From an uncultured Clostridia bacterium (GTDB lineage: Bacteria; Bacillota; Clostridia; Christensenellales; Pumilibacteraceae), in assembly GCA_947066105.1 (NCBI GenBank), contig CAMSYM010000015.1, positions 1 to 56,007 of the forward strand: a stretch of DNA of 56,007 nt, in the 5' to 3' direction. Below, piece after piece: positions 32,857 to 41,112 of this stretch (positions are counted from its first letter, which is position 1; every line of letters begins with the position of its first letter). The position numbers and the translations under genes are program-made. The notes under the pieces were generated by a model. The model saw nothing but the letters and a program-made list of their open reading frames with translations. It did not search any database and was not told the DNA's origin.

Positions 32857-34392
32857 ATGACACAGCAGACCGTTCTCGTCGTCGATTTCGGCGGACAGTA
32901 CAACCAATTGATAGCAAGGAGAGTTCGCGAGGCGAACGTTTACTGCGAGCTTATTTCGTTTGAAAAAATAGTCGAAAAGATAGCCGAAACAGATCCGATA
33001 GGACTTGTGTTCACGGGCGGACCCGCATCGTTCAACGAGCCGGGCGCGCCGCGCATCCCCGCGGAGATTTTCGATAAGGGAATACCCGTCTTGGGCATTT
33101 GCTACGGCTGTCAGCTTATGGCGGGAACGCTCGGCGGCGCGGTGGGAAACGGTCCGCGCGAGTACGGCAGACGCATACTCGAAGTAAAGAACAAAAAGTC
33201 CGCGCTGTTCGACGGAGTCGATACTCGTTCGACGTGCTGGATGAGCCATACCAGCTACATAGAAAAACTTCCGTCGGGGTTCGGCATTACGGCTACCACC
33301 GAAACGTGTCCCGTGGCGGCTATGGAAAACGCCGACAAAAAGCTTTACGGCGTGCAGTTCCATCCCGAAGTCATGCACACCGAGCAGGGATTTACGATAC
33401 TCAAAAACTTCTTGTACGGCGTTTGCGGCGCGACGGGCGACTGGACGATGAGCGGTTATATCGAGCGCACCGTCAAAGAGCTTAAAGCCAAGATCGGCGA
33501 CAGCAAGATAGTTTGCGCGCTGTCGGGCGGAGTGGACTCGGCGGTCGCGGCGGCGCTCGTTCACAGGGCGTGTCCGCAATTGCAGTGCATATTCGTCGAT
33601 CACGGCTTGTTGCGCAAGGGCGAAGCGGAAGAGGTCGTGCGCGTGTTCCGCGACGAACAGGGCATGAATCTTACCGCCGTAGATGCGTCCGAACGGTTTT
33701 TGAGCAAGCTCGAAGGCGTCGGCGAACCCGAAAAAAAGCGTAAGATAATAGGCGAGCAGTTTATCCGCGTGTTCGAGGACGAAGGCAAAAAGCTGGGCGG
33801 CACGGTCGACTATTTGGTGCAAGGCACGATTTATCCCGACGTTATAGAAAGCGGGCTCGATCATTCCGCCAAAATAAAGAGTCATCACAATGTGGGCGGG
33901 TTGCCTGCGGCTATCAAGTTCAAAGAGCTTATAGAGCCGCTCAGACTGTTGTTCAAGGACGAAGTGCGCAGGCTCGGTTTCGAACTCGGTCTGCCCGAAA
34001 ACGTCGTCATGCGTCAGCCGTTCCCCGGACCGGGGCTTGCCGTTCGCATAATAGGCGACATCACTGCGGATAAGCTCGAAATACTGCGCGACGCCGATTA
34101 TATACTGCGCGACGAGATAGCCAAAAACGGGCTGGACAAAGAGATATGGCAGTATTTTGCGGCGCTCACGAACATCCGCACGGTGGGCGTTATGGGCGAC
34201 GAGCGCACTTACGATTACACGGTAGTTCTTCGCGCGGTGACGAGCGTTGACGGCATGACAGCCGACTGGGCGCGCATTCCGTACGACGTTTTGCAGACGA
34301 TCTCCGAACGCATAGTAAACGAAGTAAAGCACGTCAACCGCGTGGTCTACGACGTTACGAGCAAGCCGCCCGCGACCATCGAGCTGGAATAG
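32857..34392 (+). CDS. guaA: GMP synthase (glutamine-hydrolysing), full length
   Basis: The protein has 511 residues and converts XMP to GMP using glutamine and ATP. N-terminal class I amidotransferase: nucleophile Cys in GICYGCQLM and the His-Glu pair in [13 protein letters not shown]-pyrophosphatase: P-loop [10 protein letters not shown]. The dimerisation domain ends in [17 protein letters not shown]. The start follows AAAGGA. It is followed after 175 nt by a second synthetase gene that lacks the amidotransferase half. Confidence 0.97.
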   Translation: MTQQTVLVVDFGGQYNQLIARRVREANVYCELISFEKIVEKIAETDPIGLVFTGGPASFNEPGAPRIPAEIFDKGIPVLGICYGCQLMAGTLGGAVGNGPREYGRRILEVKNKKSALFDGVDTRSTCWMSHTSYIEKLPSGFGITATTETCPVAAMENADKKLYGVQFHPEVMHTEQGFTILKNFLYGVCGATGDWTMSGYIERTVKELKAKIGDSKIVCALSGGVDSAVAAALVHRACPQLQCIFVDHGLLRKGEAEEVVRVFRDEQGMNLTAVDASERFLSKLEGVGEPEKKRKIIGEQFIRVFEDEGKKLGGTVDYLVQGTIYPDVIESGLDHSAKIKSHHNVGGLPAAIKFKELIEPLRLLFKDEVRRLGFELGLPENVVMRQPFPGPGLAVRIIGDITADKLEILRDADYILRDEIAKNGLDKEIWQYFAALTNIRTVGVMGDERTYDYTVVLRAVTSVDGMTADWARIPYDVLQTISERIVNEVKHVNRVVYDVTSKPPATIELE

Positions 34393-34429
34393 TTTATTTG
34401 TATATCTCTTATAAGAGAAGTTTATTCCA

Positions 34430-34461
34430 AAGTCCTGTTTGCACGGCAGACGGGGCTTTTT
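34430..34461 (+). terminator. Intrinsic terminator after guaA
   Basis: AAGTCCTGT pairs with ACGGGGCTT (9 bp, with G-T wobbles) across an 11-nt loop, followed by TTT within a TTTTT run. It separates guaA from the second synthetase gene. Confidence 0.75.
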
Positions 34462-34511
34462 GCATATTGGATATCCGTAAAATATTATTATCGTAAATGT
34501 TGCGTATTTTC

Positions 34512-34540
34512 TTGAAAAATCCCGCGAAATATGTTAAACT
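34512..34540 (+). promoter_or_regulatory. Promoter of the second GMP-synthetase gene
   Basis: TTGAAA (34512-34517), 17-nt spacer, TAAACT (34535-34540). Confidence 0.65.
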
Positions 34541-34567
34541 ATGCGTAAAATCACGGAGATAATTTTT

Positions 34568-35548
34568 ATGGAAAACAACAAAAGACCCGAAAGCATGGCG
34601 CGCATAACCGACGAAGCGCTTGCGAAAAAGTTTATCGACGAACAGATCGCGCTCGTAAAAAAGCAGGTCGGCGGAAAAAAAGTTTTGCTCGCGCTCAGCG
34701 GCGGAGTCGACTCGTCGGTCGTGGCGGCGTTGCTCGTCAAGGCGATCGGAAAAGATCTCGTTTGCGTACACGTTAATCACGGTTTGCTCAGAAAGGGCGA
34801 ACCCGAACAGGTGGTGGACGTGTTCCGCAACCAAATGAACGCCAATCTCGTTTACGTGGACGCGATAGAACGCTTTTTGACTAAGCTCGAAGGCGTAGCC
34901 GATCCCGAGAAAAAGCGCAAGATAATCGGCGCGGAGTTTATTCGCGTTTTCGAGGAAGAGGCGAGAAAGCAAGAAGGCATAGAGTTTCTCGCGCAGGGCA
35001 CTATCTATCCCGACATTATCGAGAGCGACGGCGTAAAGGCGCACCACAACGTGGGCGGACTTCCCGACGATCTTAAATTCGAGCTTGTCGAGCCGCTCAA
35101 ATTCCTTTATAAGGACGAAGTGCGCGTGGTCGGAAAAGCGTTGGGCTTGCCCGACGGCATGGTATACCGTCAACCGTTCCCCGGACCGGGGCTGGGAGTT
35201 AGATGCCTCGGCGCGATCACTCGCGACCGTTTGGAGATAGTGCGCGAATCGGACGCGATCTTGCGCGAGGAGTTTGCCGCGAACGGTTTGGAAGGCAAGG
35301 TTTGGCAGTATTTTACCGCAGTGCCCGATTTCCGCTCGGTAGGGGTGAAAAACGGCAAGCGCACATTTGCGTATCCCGTGATCTTGCGTGCAGTCAACAC
35401 CAAGGACGCCATGACGGCTACCGTCGAAGACGTTCCCTTTGCGTTGTTGCAACATATAACAGCCCGCATCACGACCGAAGTGGACGGCGTTAACCGCGTT
35501 CTCTACGATCTTACGCCGAAGCCGTGCGGAACGATCGAGTGGGAATGA
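34568..35548 (+). CDS. GMP synthetase ATP-pyrophosphatase subunit, no glutaminase domain
   Basis: The protein has 326 residues; the ATG at 34568 follows CGGAGAT. The sequence aligns throughout with the C-terminal two thirds of GuaA: P-loop [60 protein letters not shown] and PGPGLGVRCLGAI, ending CGTIEWE. A 30-residue N-terminal extension precedes the P-loop. Archaea encode a separate GMP synthetase subunit like this. Here it could use free ammonia, borrow a glutaminase elsewhere, or have another nucleotide substrate. It lies beside a complete guaA with a terminator and its own promoter between, so it is expressed independently. Confidence 0.88.
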   Translation: MENNKRPESMARITDEALAKKFIDEQIALVKKQVGGKKVLLALSGGVDSSVVAALLVKAIGKDLVCVHVNHGLLRKGEPEQVVDVFRNQMNANLVYVDAIERFLTKLEGVADPEKKRKIIGAEFIRVFEEEARKQEGIEFLAQGTIYPDIIESDGVKAHHNVGGLPDDLKFELVEPLKFLYKDEVRVVGKALGLPDGMVYRQPFPGPGLGVRCLGAITRDRLEIVRESDAILREEFAANGLEGKVWQYFTAVPDFRSVGVKNGKRTFAYPVILRAVNTKDAMTATVEDVPFALLQHITARITTEVDGVNRVLYDLTPKPCGTIEWE

Positions 35549-35564
35549 TCTTGCCGATCGAATA

Positions 35565-35894
35565 ATGAAGCAACAAGAACTCAAAGCAAAAGTATTTCCG
35601 AGAATTTGGGCAAAGACCATGCTCGGCGACAAGATAACGCGCAGTTACATGTACGAGTTGGGCGAGCCGTTCGACGAAAACAATTTATTTACGTATATAA
35701 GCGAGATCGCTCGCGCAATGGATATCCCCACGCCTATAATTCTCAAAAGTCACGCATATAATTTCGTGCATTTTAACATCGCCAAATTTTTGCGGCGCGA
35801 ATACGTGGAAGAAGTGGATTTCGACTTTTTTACGATAGAAAATTCGTCGGGTACTATCAAGCCGTTGCCGCGATATTTTTGCGAAGATATGTGA
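35565..35894 (+). CDS. Hypothetical protein, 109 residues
   Basis: I do not recognise a family. It is a small soluble protein. The C-terminal half has a regular pattern (DIPTPIILKSHAYNFVHFN, then VEEVDFDFFTIE) of the kind conserved in clostridial hypotheticals I recall, without known function. It begins 16 nt after the second GMP synthetase with no obvious Shine-Dalgarno, so it is likely in the same transcript. A hairpin (35918-35941) follows. Confidence 0.6.
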   Translation: MKQQELKAKVFPRIWAKTMLGDKITRSYMYELGEPFDENNLFTYISEIARAMDIPTPIILKSHAYNFVHFNIAKFLRREYVEEVDFDFFTIENSSGTIKPLPRYFCEDM

Positions 35895-35917
35895 CCGATC
35901 TCCGCGATCGACCTAAA

Positions 35918-35941
35918 ATTTTTCCACTTATGGGGAAAAAT
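35918..35941. terminator. AT-rich hairpin, possible terminator
   Basis: ATTTTTCC pairs with GGAAAAAT across 8 nt. No distinct T-tract follows on the plus strand. Confidence 0.3.
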
Positions 35942-35953
35942 ATTAATACGGGG

Positions 35954-35982
35954 TTGACAATCGCGTTTATTCGGATTATAAT
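35954..35982 (+). promoter_or_regulatory. Consensus promoter of the lipoprotein gene
   Basis: TTGACA (35954-35959), 17-nt spacer, TATAAT (35977-35982). A perfect consensus on both boxes. Confidence 0.85.
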
Positions 35983-36045
35983 ATGTACAGTCCGAATGTA
36001 TCGGGCGTGACGGAAACAAGATATCGTTTCCGAAAGGAGAAAGAC

Positions 36046-37872
36046 ATGAAAAAATTTTTTGCGGTCGTATTATCGTTATTGACTGCCTTCGTTATGTGCT
36101 TTTCGTTAGTCGCATGCGACGGCAGAACGCCGAGCGGCGCCGATCCCGACGGGAACGACCCCGGCGGCTCGACGCCCACACCGACTCCGACGCCGGGCGG
36201 CAAAGACGGCATGACGGAAAAAGCGTTGAACGCCGTGCGCCGACTGTTTGACGAGAACGGGTTTAAAGGCACGGTCGGGTTCAAGCTCTCGTCCGATGGC
36301 AAGAAAGCGACCGACGGCGTTATCGAACAGACCGTTATCGCCGAAAAGCGCGGAAATATGTTGCGCGCGACGTACGACGACGAAAGCGGCAAAAAGGACG
36401 TGCTGTTCGATCTCGATACCGGTTACGAATACAATATCAAAGAAACGGACGGCAAGCTCGAAGTTCTGTACTCCAACAGTATTCTGCCTGCGGGGCTGTA
36501 CGACTATATGCAGAGCATGTTCGATAAGCTTGTCGACGGCGGCGACGTTTCGGGCGGCGATAGCGTTATAGATTACGACGCAGCTACGAGAACGGTATCT
36601 TTCCGTACCGACGGCGCGGAGCTTGTCAACGAATTGCTCCGACCGCTGTATACGACGTACAAGAGCGGATCGGTAGTAGATCTTTTGGACGGATATGTCG
36701 AGTATTTTACCGACGGCGCGTATACGTTTTCGCACACTACCGCGGCGGGCGTTATCTCCGTAGTCGATCTTATCAAGGGATTTGTAACGTCGACGAAAGC
36801 GATGGATATCGGCACCGTGCTTGAAACGGCGAAACAAATGGGTGTCGATATCGAGGCTATGCTGGAACAAAACGGCATAGATATCATAGCGGCGCTTGCG
36901 TCGTACGGTGTCGATATTACCGAACAACAGCTCATGTCGCGCCAACTCGGACAGGTGGTGGTCGGTGCTTACAATGCCGTTTCGGAGTATATAGCGAACG
37001 GTATTTCGCCGTCCGCACAGGGCGGCGACCCCGACGCGATGTTTGCCGAGCTTATTGCGGCGGCGCTCAACGGCGCGTTCGTCGCCGACGTAGACGGGTC
37101 GAATGCCGAAAAAGTCATCGACGATCTGGTCGAGCTGCTCGATGCGCTCAAAGTCAAAGCGTTGATAGACGGTTTTGCGGCGCAAGCGCCGGAGCTTGTC
37201 GCCATGATCGCGAACGGCGTGGAGATATCCAAGCTTACTGCCGACGTTTCCGTCAAGCTCGACTCCGCAGACAAGCTTTCGGAATTGAAATTCGCGTTTG
37301 CGCTCGCGCACGACTATGACGGCGATAAAACGGGCTTTACCTTCCTTGCCGATAATAATTATTCGGCGGATATCACGTTCGGCATTACCGAATATACGGT
37401 TGCGCCCCAAGCGTTTGAATACACGTTCGCCGAAGGCTATTCGATCAACACTTATTCGGCGGGCGCGATAGCGTACGGCGAAGTGACGGACGACATAAAA
37501 GTTTTCGTGGAGTTCGGCGCGCTCGACGCGCAAGCGTCGGTGACGGGCGTTTACAGCGTTGCGTCCGACTACACGATGACCGAGATCGTTTACGGCGACA
37601 ACTTGACGTACGACGCGGTAACATCGGTCATAACGATCAAAGCGACGTTTTATAACGAGTTTTTGTCGACTGCGAAAAGCGGCGACAAACTGTCGGTAGA
37701 GCTGTCGGTAGATCCTATGCTGTCGAGTACTCCCGTTTATGTCGGCGTGGTGTATTTGCCCGACGAGCCGCAAGCTTTGTTGGAATACTTGCTCGAACTT
37801 ATCGGAAACGTCGGCGTAACGCCCGTTCCGCCCGCGCCCGATCAAGGCGGCGAAAGCGTGTTTGCGGCGTAA
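36046..37872 (+). CDS. Large lipoprotein, unknown function
   Basis: The protein has 608 residues; AAAGGAG precedes the ATG at 36046, which a longer frame would hide. A type II signal peptide ends in LVAC with the lipidated cysteine at residue 24. Next come an acidic/Gly linker and a TP-rich spacer (STPTPTPTPGG) that would lift it from the membrane. The body alternates helical stretches (LVDLLD, DLVELLDALKVKALIDG) with beta-type sequence (GTVGFKLSSDGKK, FTFLADNNYSADITF). I recognise no enzymatic motif. It is similar in style to the large protein at 51402-55106. It is expected on the outer face of the membrane and has a consensus promoter, so it may be abundant. Confidence 0.75.
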   Translation: MKKFFAVVLSLLTAFVMCFSLVACDGRTPSGADPDGNDPGGSTPTPTPTPGGKDGMTEKALNAVRRLFDENGFKGTVGFKLSSDGKKATDGVIEQTVIAEKRGNMLRATYDDESGKKDVLFDLDTGYEYNIKETDGKLEVLYSNSILPAGLYDYMQSMFDKLVDGGDVSGGDSVIDYDAATRTVSFRTDGAELVNELLRPLYTTYKSGSVVDLLDGYVEYFTDGAYTFSHTTAAGVISVVDLIKGFVTSTKAMDIGTVLETAKQMGVDIEAMLEQNGIDIIAALASYGVDITEQQLMSRQLGQVVVGAYNAVSEYIANGISPSAQGGDPDAMFAELIAAALNGAFVADVDGSNAEKVIDDLVELLDALKVKALIDGFAAQAPELVAMIANGVEISKLTADVSVKLDSADKLSELKFAFALAHDYDGDKTGFTFLADNNYSADITFGITEYTVAPQAFEYTFAEGYSINTYSAGAIAYGEVTDDIKVFVEFGALDAQASVTGVYSVASDYTMTEIVYGDNLTYDAVTSVITIKATFYNEFLSTAKSGDKLSVELSVDPMLSSTPVYVGVVYLPDEPQALLEYLLELIGNVGVTPVPPAPDQGGESVFAA

Positions 37873-37919
37873 GCGGTTACAGTTGTTTACGCGGCGCGAG
37901 TCGGCGCATATCCAAACGA

Positions 37920-37949
37920 TTGACAAACGGCATGGCTAAGTGTTAAAAT
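37920..37949 (+). promoter_or_regulatory. ecfA1 promoter (leaderless type)
   Basis: TTGACA (37920-37925), 18-nt spacer, TAAAAT (37944-37949), then six bases (TCAGTC) and the ATG at 37956 with no Shine-Dalgarno. Confidence 0.7.
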
Positions 37950-37955
37950 TCAGTC

Positions 37956-38807
37956 ATGCCGTTTTTGCATTTACAAAACGTCGACTACTCGTACCCAAGC
38001 GGCGAGAGCGATTATATAACGGCGTTGCGTTCCGTAAATATTACCGTCGAGCGCGGCGAGTTTGTCGCGCTTGTCGGTTGCAACGGGTCGGGCAAATCGA
38101 CGCTTGCACGGCTGTGCAACGGTTTGATCGTACCCGACGGCGGCGAAGTTACCGTCGACGGCATGCCTACTTCCGATAAAAGCGCGTTGTACGATATACG
38201 CAAAAAGATAGGCGTTGTTTTTCAAAATCCAGACAATCAGACTGTTACTACCGTCGTCGAGGACGACGTGGCGTTCGGACCCGAAAATCTCGGTCTGCCG
38301 CCTGCAGAGATACGCGAACGCGTCGATCGGGCGTTGCGCGCTGTCGGAATGAGCGAGCATGCAAAAAGCGGACCCATGCGGCTTTCGGGCGGACAGAAAC
38401 AGCGTGTGGCGATAGCGGGCGTTTTGGCGATAAAGCCCGAATTGATGGTGCTTGACGAGGCGACGGGCATGCTCGATCCCGACGGACGCAGGGAAGTGCT
38501 CGACGTCGTAAAAAAACTCAACCGCGACGAAAACATGGCGGTCTTGATGATAACGCATTTTATGGAAGAAGCGGCGGAAGCCGACAGGATAATCATTCTC
38601 GACCGCGGAAGCGTGGTAGCGGACGGCGGGCGCGAGCTTTTTGCGACGCCCGAAGTTTTTACGGATGCGGGGCTCGATCTGCCCGTGTATGTGCGGGTCG
38701 CGCAAAAACTGAAAGCGCGCGGTATGGATATAGGCTGTCCGTTGTCGGCGCGACAGTTCGTGACTGCCGTCAAGGCTCGGCTCGACGGCGACGGAGGAAA
38801 CGTATGA
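37956..38807 (+). CDS. ecfA1: Energy-coupling factor transporter ATPase 1
   Basis: The protein has 283 residues. Walker A is GCNGSGKST, the Q-loop is in FQNPDNQ, the ABC signature is LSGGQKQRV, and Walker B with catalytic Glu is LMVLDEATGMLDP, with the switch His in MITHFMEE. The Q-x-x-x region and length match EcfA1 of the group II ECF vitamin transporters. It pairs with EcfA2, and both ATPases couple to EcfT. The stop overlaps the next start (ATGA). It begins a leaderless-looking message. No S component lies nearby, so substrates come from S proteins encoded elsewhere. Confidence 0.92.
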   Translation: MPFLHLQNVDYSYPSGESDYITALRSVNITVERGEFVALVGCNGSGKSTLARLCNGLIVPDGGEVTVDGMPTSDKSALYDIRKKIGVVFQNPDNQTVTTVVEDDVAFGPENLGLPPAEIRERVDRALRAVGMSEHAKSGPMRLSGGQKQRVAIAGVLAIKPELMVLDEATGMLDPDGRREVLDVVKKLNRDENMAVLMITHFMEEAAEADRIIILDRGSVVADGGRELFATPEVFTDAGLDLPVYVRVAQKLKARGMDIGCPLSARQFVTAVKARLDGDGGNV

Positions 38808-39658
38808 TCTCCGTCAAGAATTTGTCGTACGTATACAGTCCCAAAACGCCGTTCAATACGCAAGCGCTGTTCGGAATAAACGTCGATATCAACGACGGCG
38901 ATTTCTTCGGCATAATAGGCAATACGGGCGCGGGCAAAAGCACGCTCGTCAGCCATTTCAACGCGCTCACGCGCGTGCAGAAAAACAGCGGAACGGTATT
39001 CGTAGACGACGTCGACCTGTCCGCAAAAAAACTCGACTTGAAAAAACTCCGCGCCAAGGTCGGCATGGTATTTCAATATCCCGAATACCAGTTGTTCGAC
39101 GATACGGTCGAAAAGGACGTGATGTTCGGACCGAAGAATTTGGGCTTGCCTGTCGACGAACAGCGTTCGCGGGCAAAAGCGGCGATCGAGCTTGTGGGAC
39201 TGGACTATGCCGAGATCGCGGGGCGTTCGCCGTTCGAGCTGTCGGGCGGGCAAAAGCGCAGGGTCGCGCTCGCGGGCGTGCTTGCCATGCGTCCCGAAAT
39301 TCTCGTACTCGACGAACCGACGGCGGGCATAGATCCGATAGGCAAGCGCAAGCTCATGGAGCTTATATGCGATATAAAAAAGACCTGCCCGACAATAATC
39401 ATGATCTCGCACAACATGGACGAGATAGCGAGCTACTGCAATAGGATAGCGGTGCTCGATCGCGGCACGGTAAAAGGCGTGTTTGCCCCGCGCGAGCTGT
39501 TCGGATCGCGTGAGCTGTTGGAAAAGTGCGGCGTGGAATTGCCGCTCGTCACCGAGCTTGCTGTCGGGCTTGCCGATGCGGGTATAGATATCGACCGCTC
39601 CATAATAGACCAAGACGAGCTTGTATGCGCGATCTTAAAGGCGGGCAAGTATGCGTGA
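38804..39658 (+). CDS. ecfA2: Energy-coupling factor transporter ATPase 2
   Basis: The protein has 284 residues. Walker A GNTGAGKST, signature LSGGQKRRVALAG, Walker B LVLDEPTAGIDP and switch His in MISHNMDE. It forms the second ATPase of the ECF module, overlapping ecfA1 by 4 nt and ecfT by 8 nt, so all three are tightly co-translated. The N-terminal TPFNTQALFG and QYPEYQLFDDTV are typical of EcfA2. Confidence 0.92.
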   Translation: MISVKNLSYVYSPKTPFNTQALFGINVDINDGDFFGIIGNTGAGKSTLVSHFNALTRVQKNSGTVFVDDVDLSAKKLDLKKLRAKVGMVFQYPEYQLFDDTVEKDVMFGPKNLGLPVDEQRSRAKAAIELVGLDYAEIAGRSPFELSGGQKRRVALAGVLAMRPEILVLDEPTAGIDPIGKRKLMELICDIKKTCPTIIMISHNMDEIASYCNRIAVLDRGTVKGVFAPRELFGSRELLEKCGVELPLVTELAVGLADAGIDIDRSIIDQDELVCAILKAGKYA

Positions 39659-40490
39659 CATGACTATCGGTCAGTATTATCCCGCATCGTCGCCTGTGCA
39701 CCGCGCCGATCCGCGAATAAAGCTTGTCATACTCGTACTGTACATGGTGACGGTGTTCTTTTGCGACAGTTTTTTGTCGTTCGGGTTCATGACGTTTTTC
39801 GTGCTCGTCACGGTGTTCATGTCGCGCGTTCCGCTTTTAAAGGTGTTGAAAGGACTTAAATTCGTATTGGTGATCGTGTTGATAACGACGTTGTTGATGA
39901 TGATATTTTACACCGACGTCAACGCCGAGCCGATAGCCGAGTGGTGGATATTCCGTATTTATCTTAACGGCGTTTATGCGGCTGTTAAGCTCGCTTGGCG
40001 GTTGTTATTGCTGATACTGATGCCGACGGTTTTGACTCTCACGTCCACGCCGACCGAGCTGTGCGACGGGCTGGAAAGCTTGCTGTCGCCGCTTAAATTC
40101 ATAAAATTTCCAGTTCACGAGCTGGCGCTCATAATGAGTATCGCGTTAAGGCTCGTGCCGACGCTAATAGAAGAAACGGACAAAATAATCAACGCGCAGA
40201 AAGCGCGCGGCGCGGCGTTCGAATCCAAAAACCCGTTCAAAAAGATCAAGGCGATGATACCCGTATTGATCCCGCTGTTCGTTTCGAGTTTTCGGCGCGC
40301 CGACGATCTCGCCGACGCTATGGATAGTAGGTGCTATCGCGGCGCGAAGGGCAGAACGCGCATGAACAAGCTCAAACTGCGCGTCGGCGACGTTGTCGCG
40401 TTGCTCGGTTGGTGCGCGATAACGGTGTGCGTATTGTTCCTTAAATACAATTGGTTCGGTTGGGGCTTTATTGCCGCTTGGGGATTGTAG
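39651..40490 (+). CDS. ecfT: Energy-coupling factor transporter transmembrane protein EcfT
   Basis: The protein has 279 residues with about five to six hydrophobic helices (around 25-50, 57-85, 100-130, 140-165 and 240-262). The two cytoplasmic coupling helices end in the ARG motifs: KARGAAFE near residue 183, and SRCYRGAKG near residue 225, where the second motif reads SRC rather than the usual ARG. EcfT transmits ATP hydrolysis by EcfA1/A2 to the substrate-binding S proteins. The ATG at 39651 lies inside the ecfA2 end; an alternative ATG is 9 nt later. It ends the operon and is followed by repeats. Confidence 0.9.
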   Translation: MRDMTIGQYYPASSPVHRADPRIKLVILVLYMVTVFFCDSFLSFGFMTFFVLVTVFMSRVPLLKVLKGLKFVLVIVLITTLLMMIFYTDVNAEPIAEWWIFRIYLNGVYAAVKLAWRLLLLILMPTVLTLTSTPTELCDGLESLLSPLKFIKFPVHELALIMSIALRLVPTLIEETDKIINAQKARGAAFESKNPFKKIKAMIPVLIPLFVSSFRRADDLADAMDSRCYRGAKGRTRMNKLKLRVGDVVALLGWCAITVCVLFLKYNWFGWGFIAAWGL

Positions 40491-40493
40491 GAG

Positions 40494-40657
40494 AATTCGG
40501 AATTAGGAATTCGGAATGCGGAATTGATGACCGATACGCGGTGAGAGGGATATAGCAACTCTTTTGTCATTCTGAGCGAAGCGAAGAATCTCAACAATAT
40601 AAAGTAAATAAAGATGAGATTGCCCACTGCGCTACGCTTGTTCGGAATGACAAAATA
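40494..40657. repeat. Composite palindromic repeat cluster 4
   Basis: Module C (GAATTAGGAATTCGG, 40497-40520), a fragment with TACGCGGTGAG also seen near 13680, and a complete module A palindrome (40562-40656). It is immediately after ecfT. Confidence 0.85.
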
Positions 40658-40680
40658 AGTTGTATTTATTTAGCTATGAC

Positions 40681-40830
40681 CTAATCGAAGTAAGTCAAGT
40701 CGCCCGCGCATTCGCATATACCGAGCCGCTCGGCGCAGTACGGGCAATAGCATTTGCCGCAACAGTCGCAGTGCAAAACGGTATCGGCGGGGAATATGCG
40801 GTCACAGTTGTCGCATTTGCGTGTTTTCAT
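40681..40830 (-). CDS. Small zinc-finger-like protein, 49 residues
   Basis: An open frame on the minus strand encodes 49 residues with ten cysteines: KCDNC, then CDCCGKCYCPYC, then CEC near the C-terminus. The spacing C-x2-C-x11-C-x-C-C-x2-C-x-C-x2-C and its basic start suggest a zinc-binding ribbon. A TATAAT hexamer lies 38 nt upstream of the ATG (40868-40863), but no Shine-Dalgarno is seen. The gap between ecfT and secA would otherwise be empty. Function unknown. Confidence 0.6.
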   Translation of the reverse strand: MKTRKCDNCDRIFPADTVLHCDCCGKCYCPYCAERLGICECAGDLTYFD

Positions 40831-40948
40831 GGGGTTAGCATGCGCGACGCGTATTGCTATTATACCGTGCGTGTTCCGTTTTCGGCAAAATGCGTGACGC
40901 GCCGTGCGGTATATCGTCGGCTAAATATCATATATTGCCGATAAACCC

Positions 40949-40977
40949 TTGCATTTATCGTGACATTATGATAAAAT
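40949..40977 (+). promoter_or_regulatory. secA promoter
   Basis: TTGCAT (40949-40954), 17-nt spacer, TAAAAT (40972-40977), giving a leader of about 130 nt. Confidence 0.65.
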
Positions 40978-41026
40978 TAAAAGCGGTGTAAAGGTCGACG
41001 GGGACGGTCGAGCGCGCGTATTGCGT

Positions 41027-41065
41027 AGCGCCCAAGGCTTTATCGCTCGTCGCGCGGCGCTTTTT
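41027..41065 (+). promoter_or_regulatory. Terminator-like hairpin in the secA leader
   Basis: AGCGCC (41027-41032) pairs with GGCGCT (41056-41061) and is followed by TTTT. An upstream GCGCGCG tract can pair with the same right arm, giving alternative folds. It may be an attenuator or just stable structure. Confidence 0.35.
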
Positions 41066-41112
41066 AGTAAGCGGCGCAAACGTTAATTTACGCAAAATTT
41101 TGCGAGGTAGCA

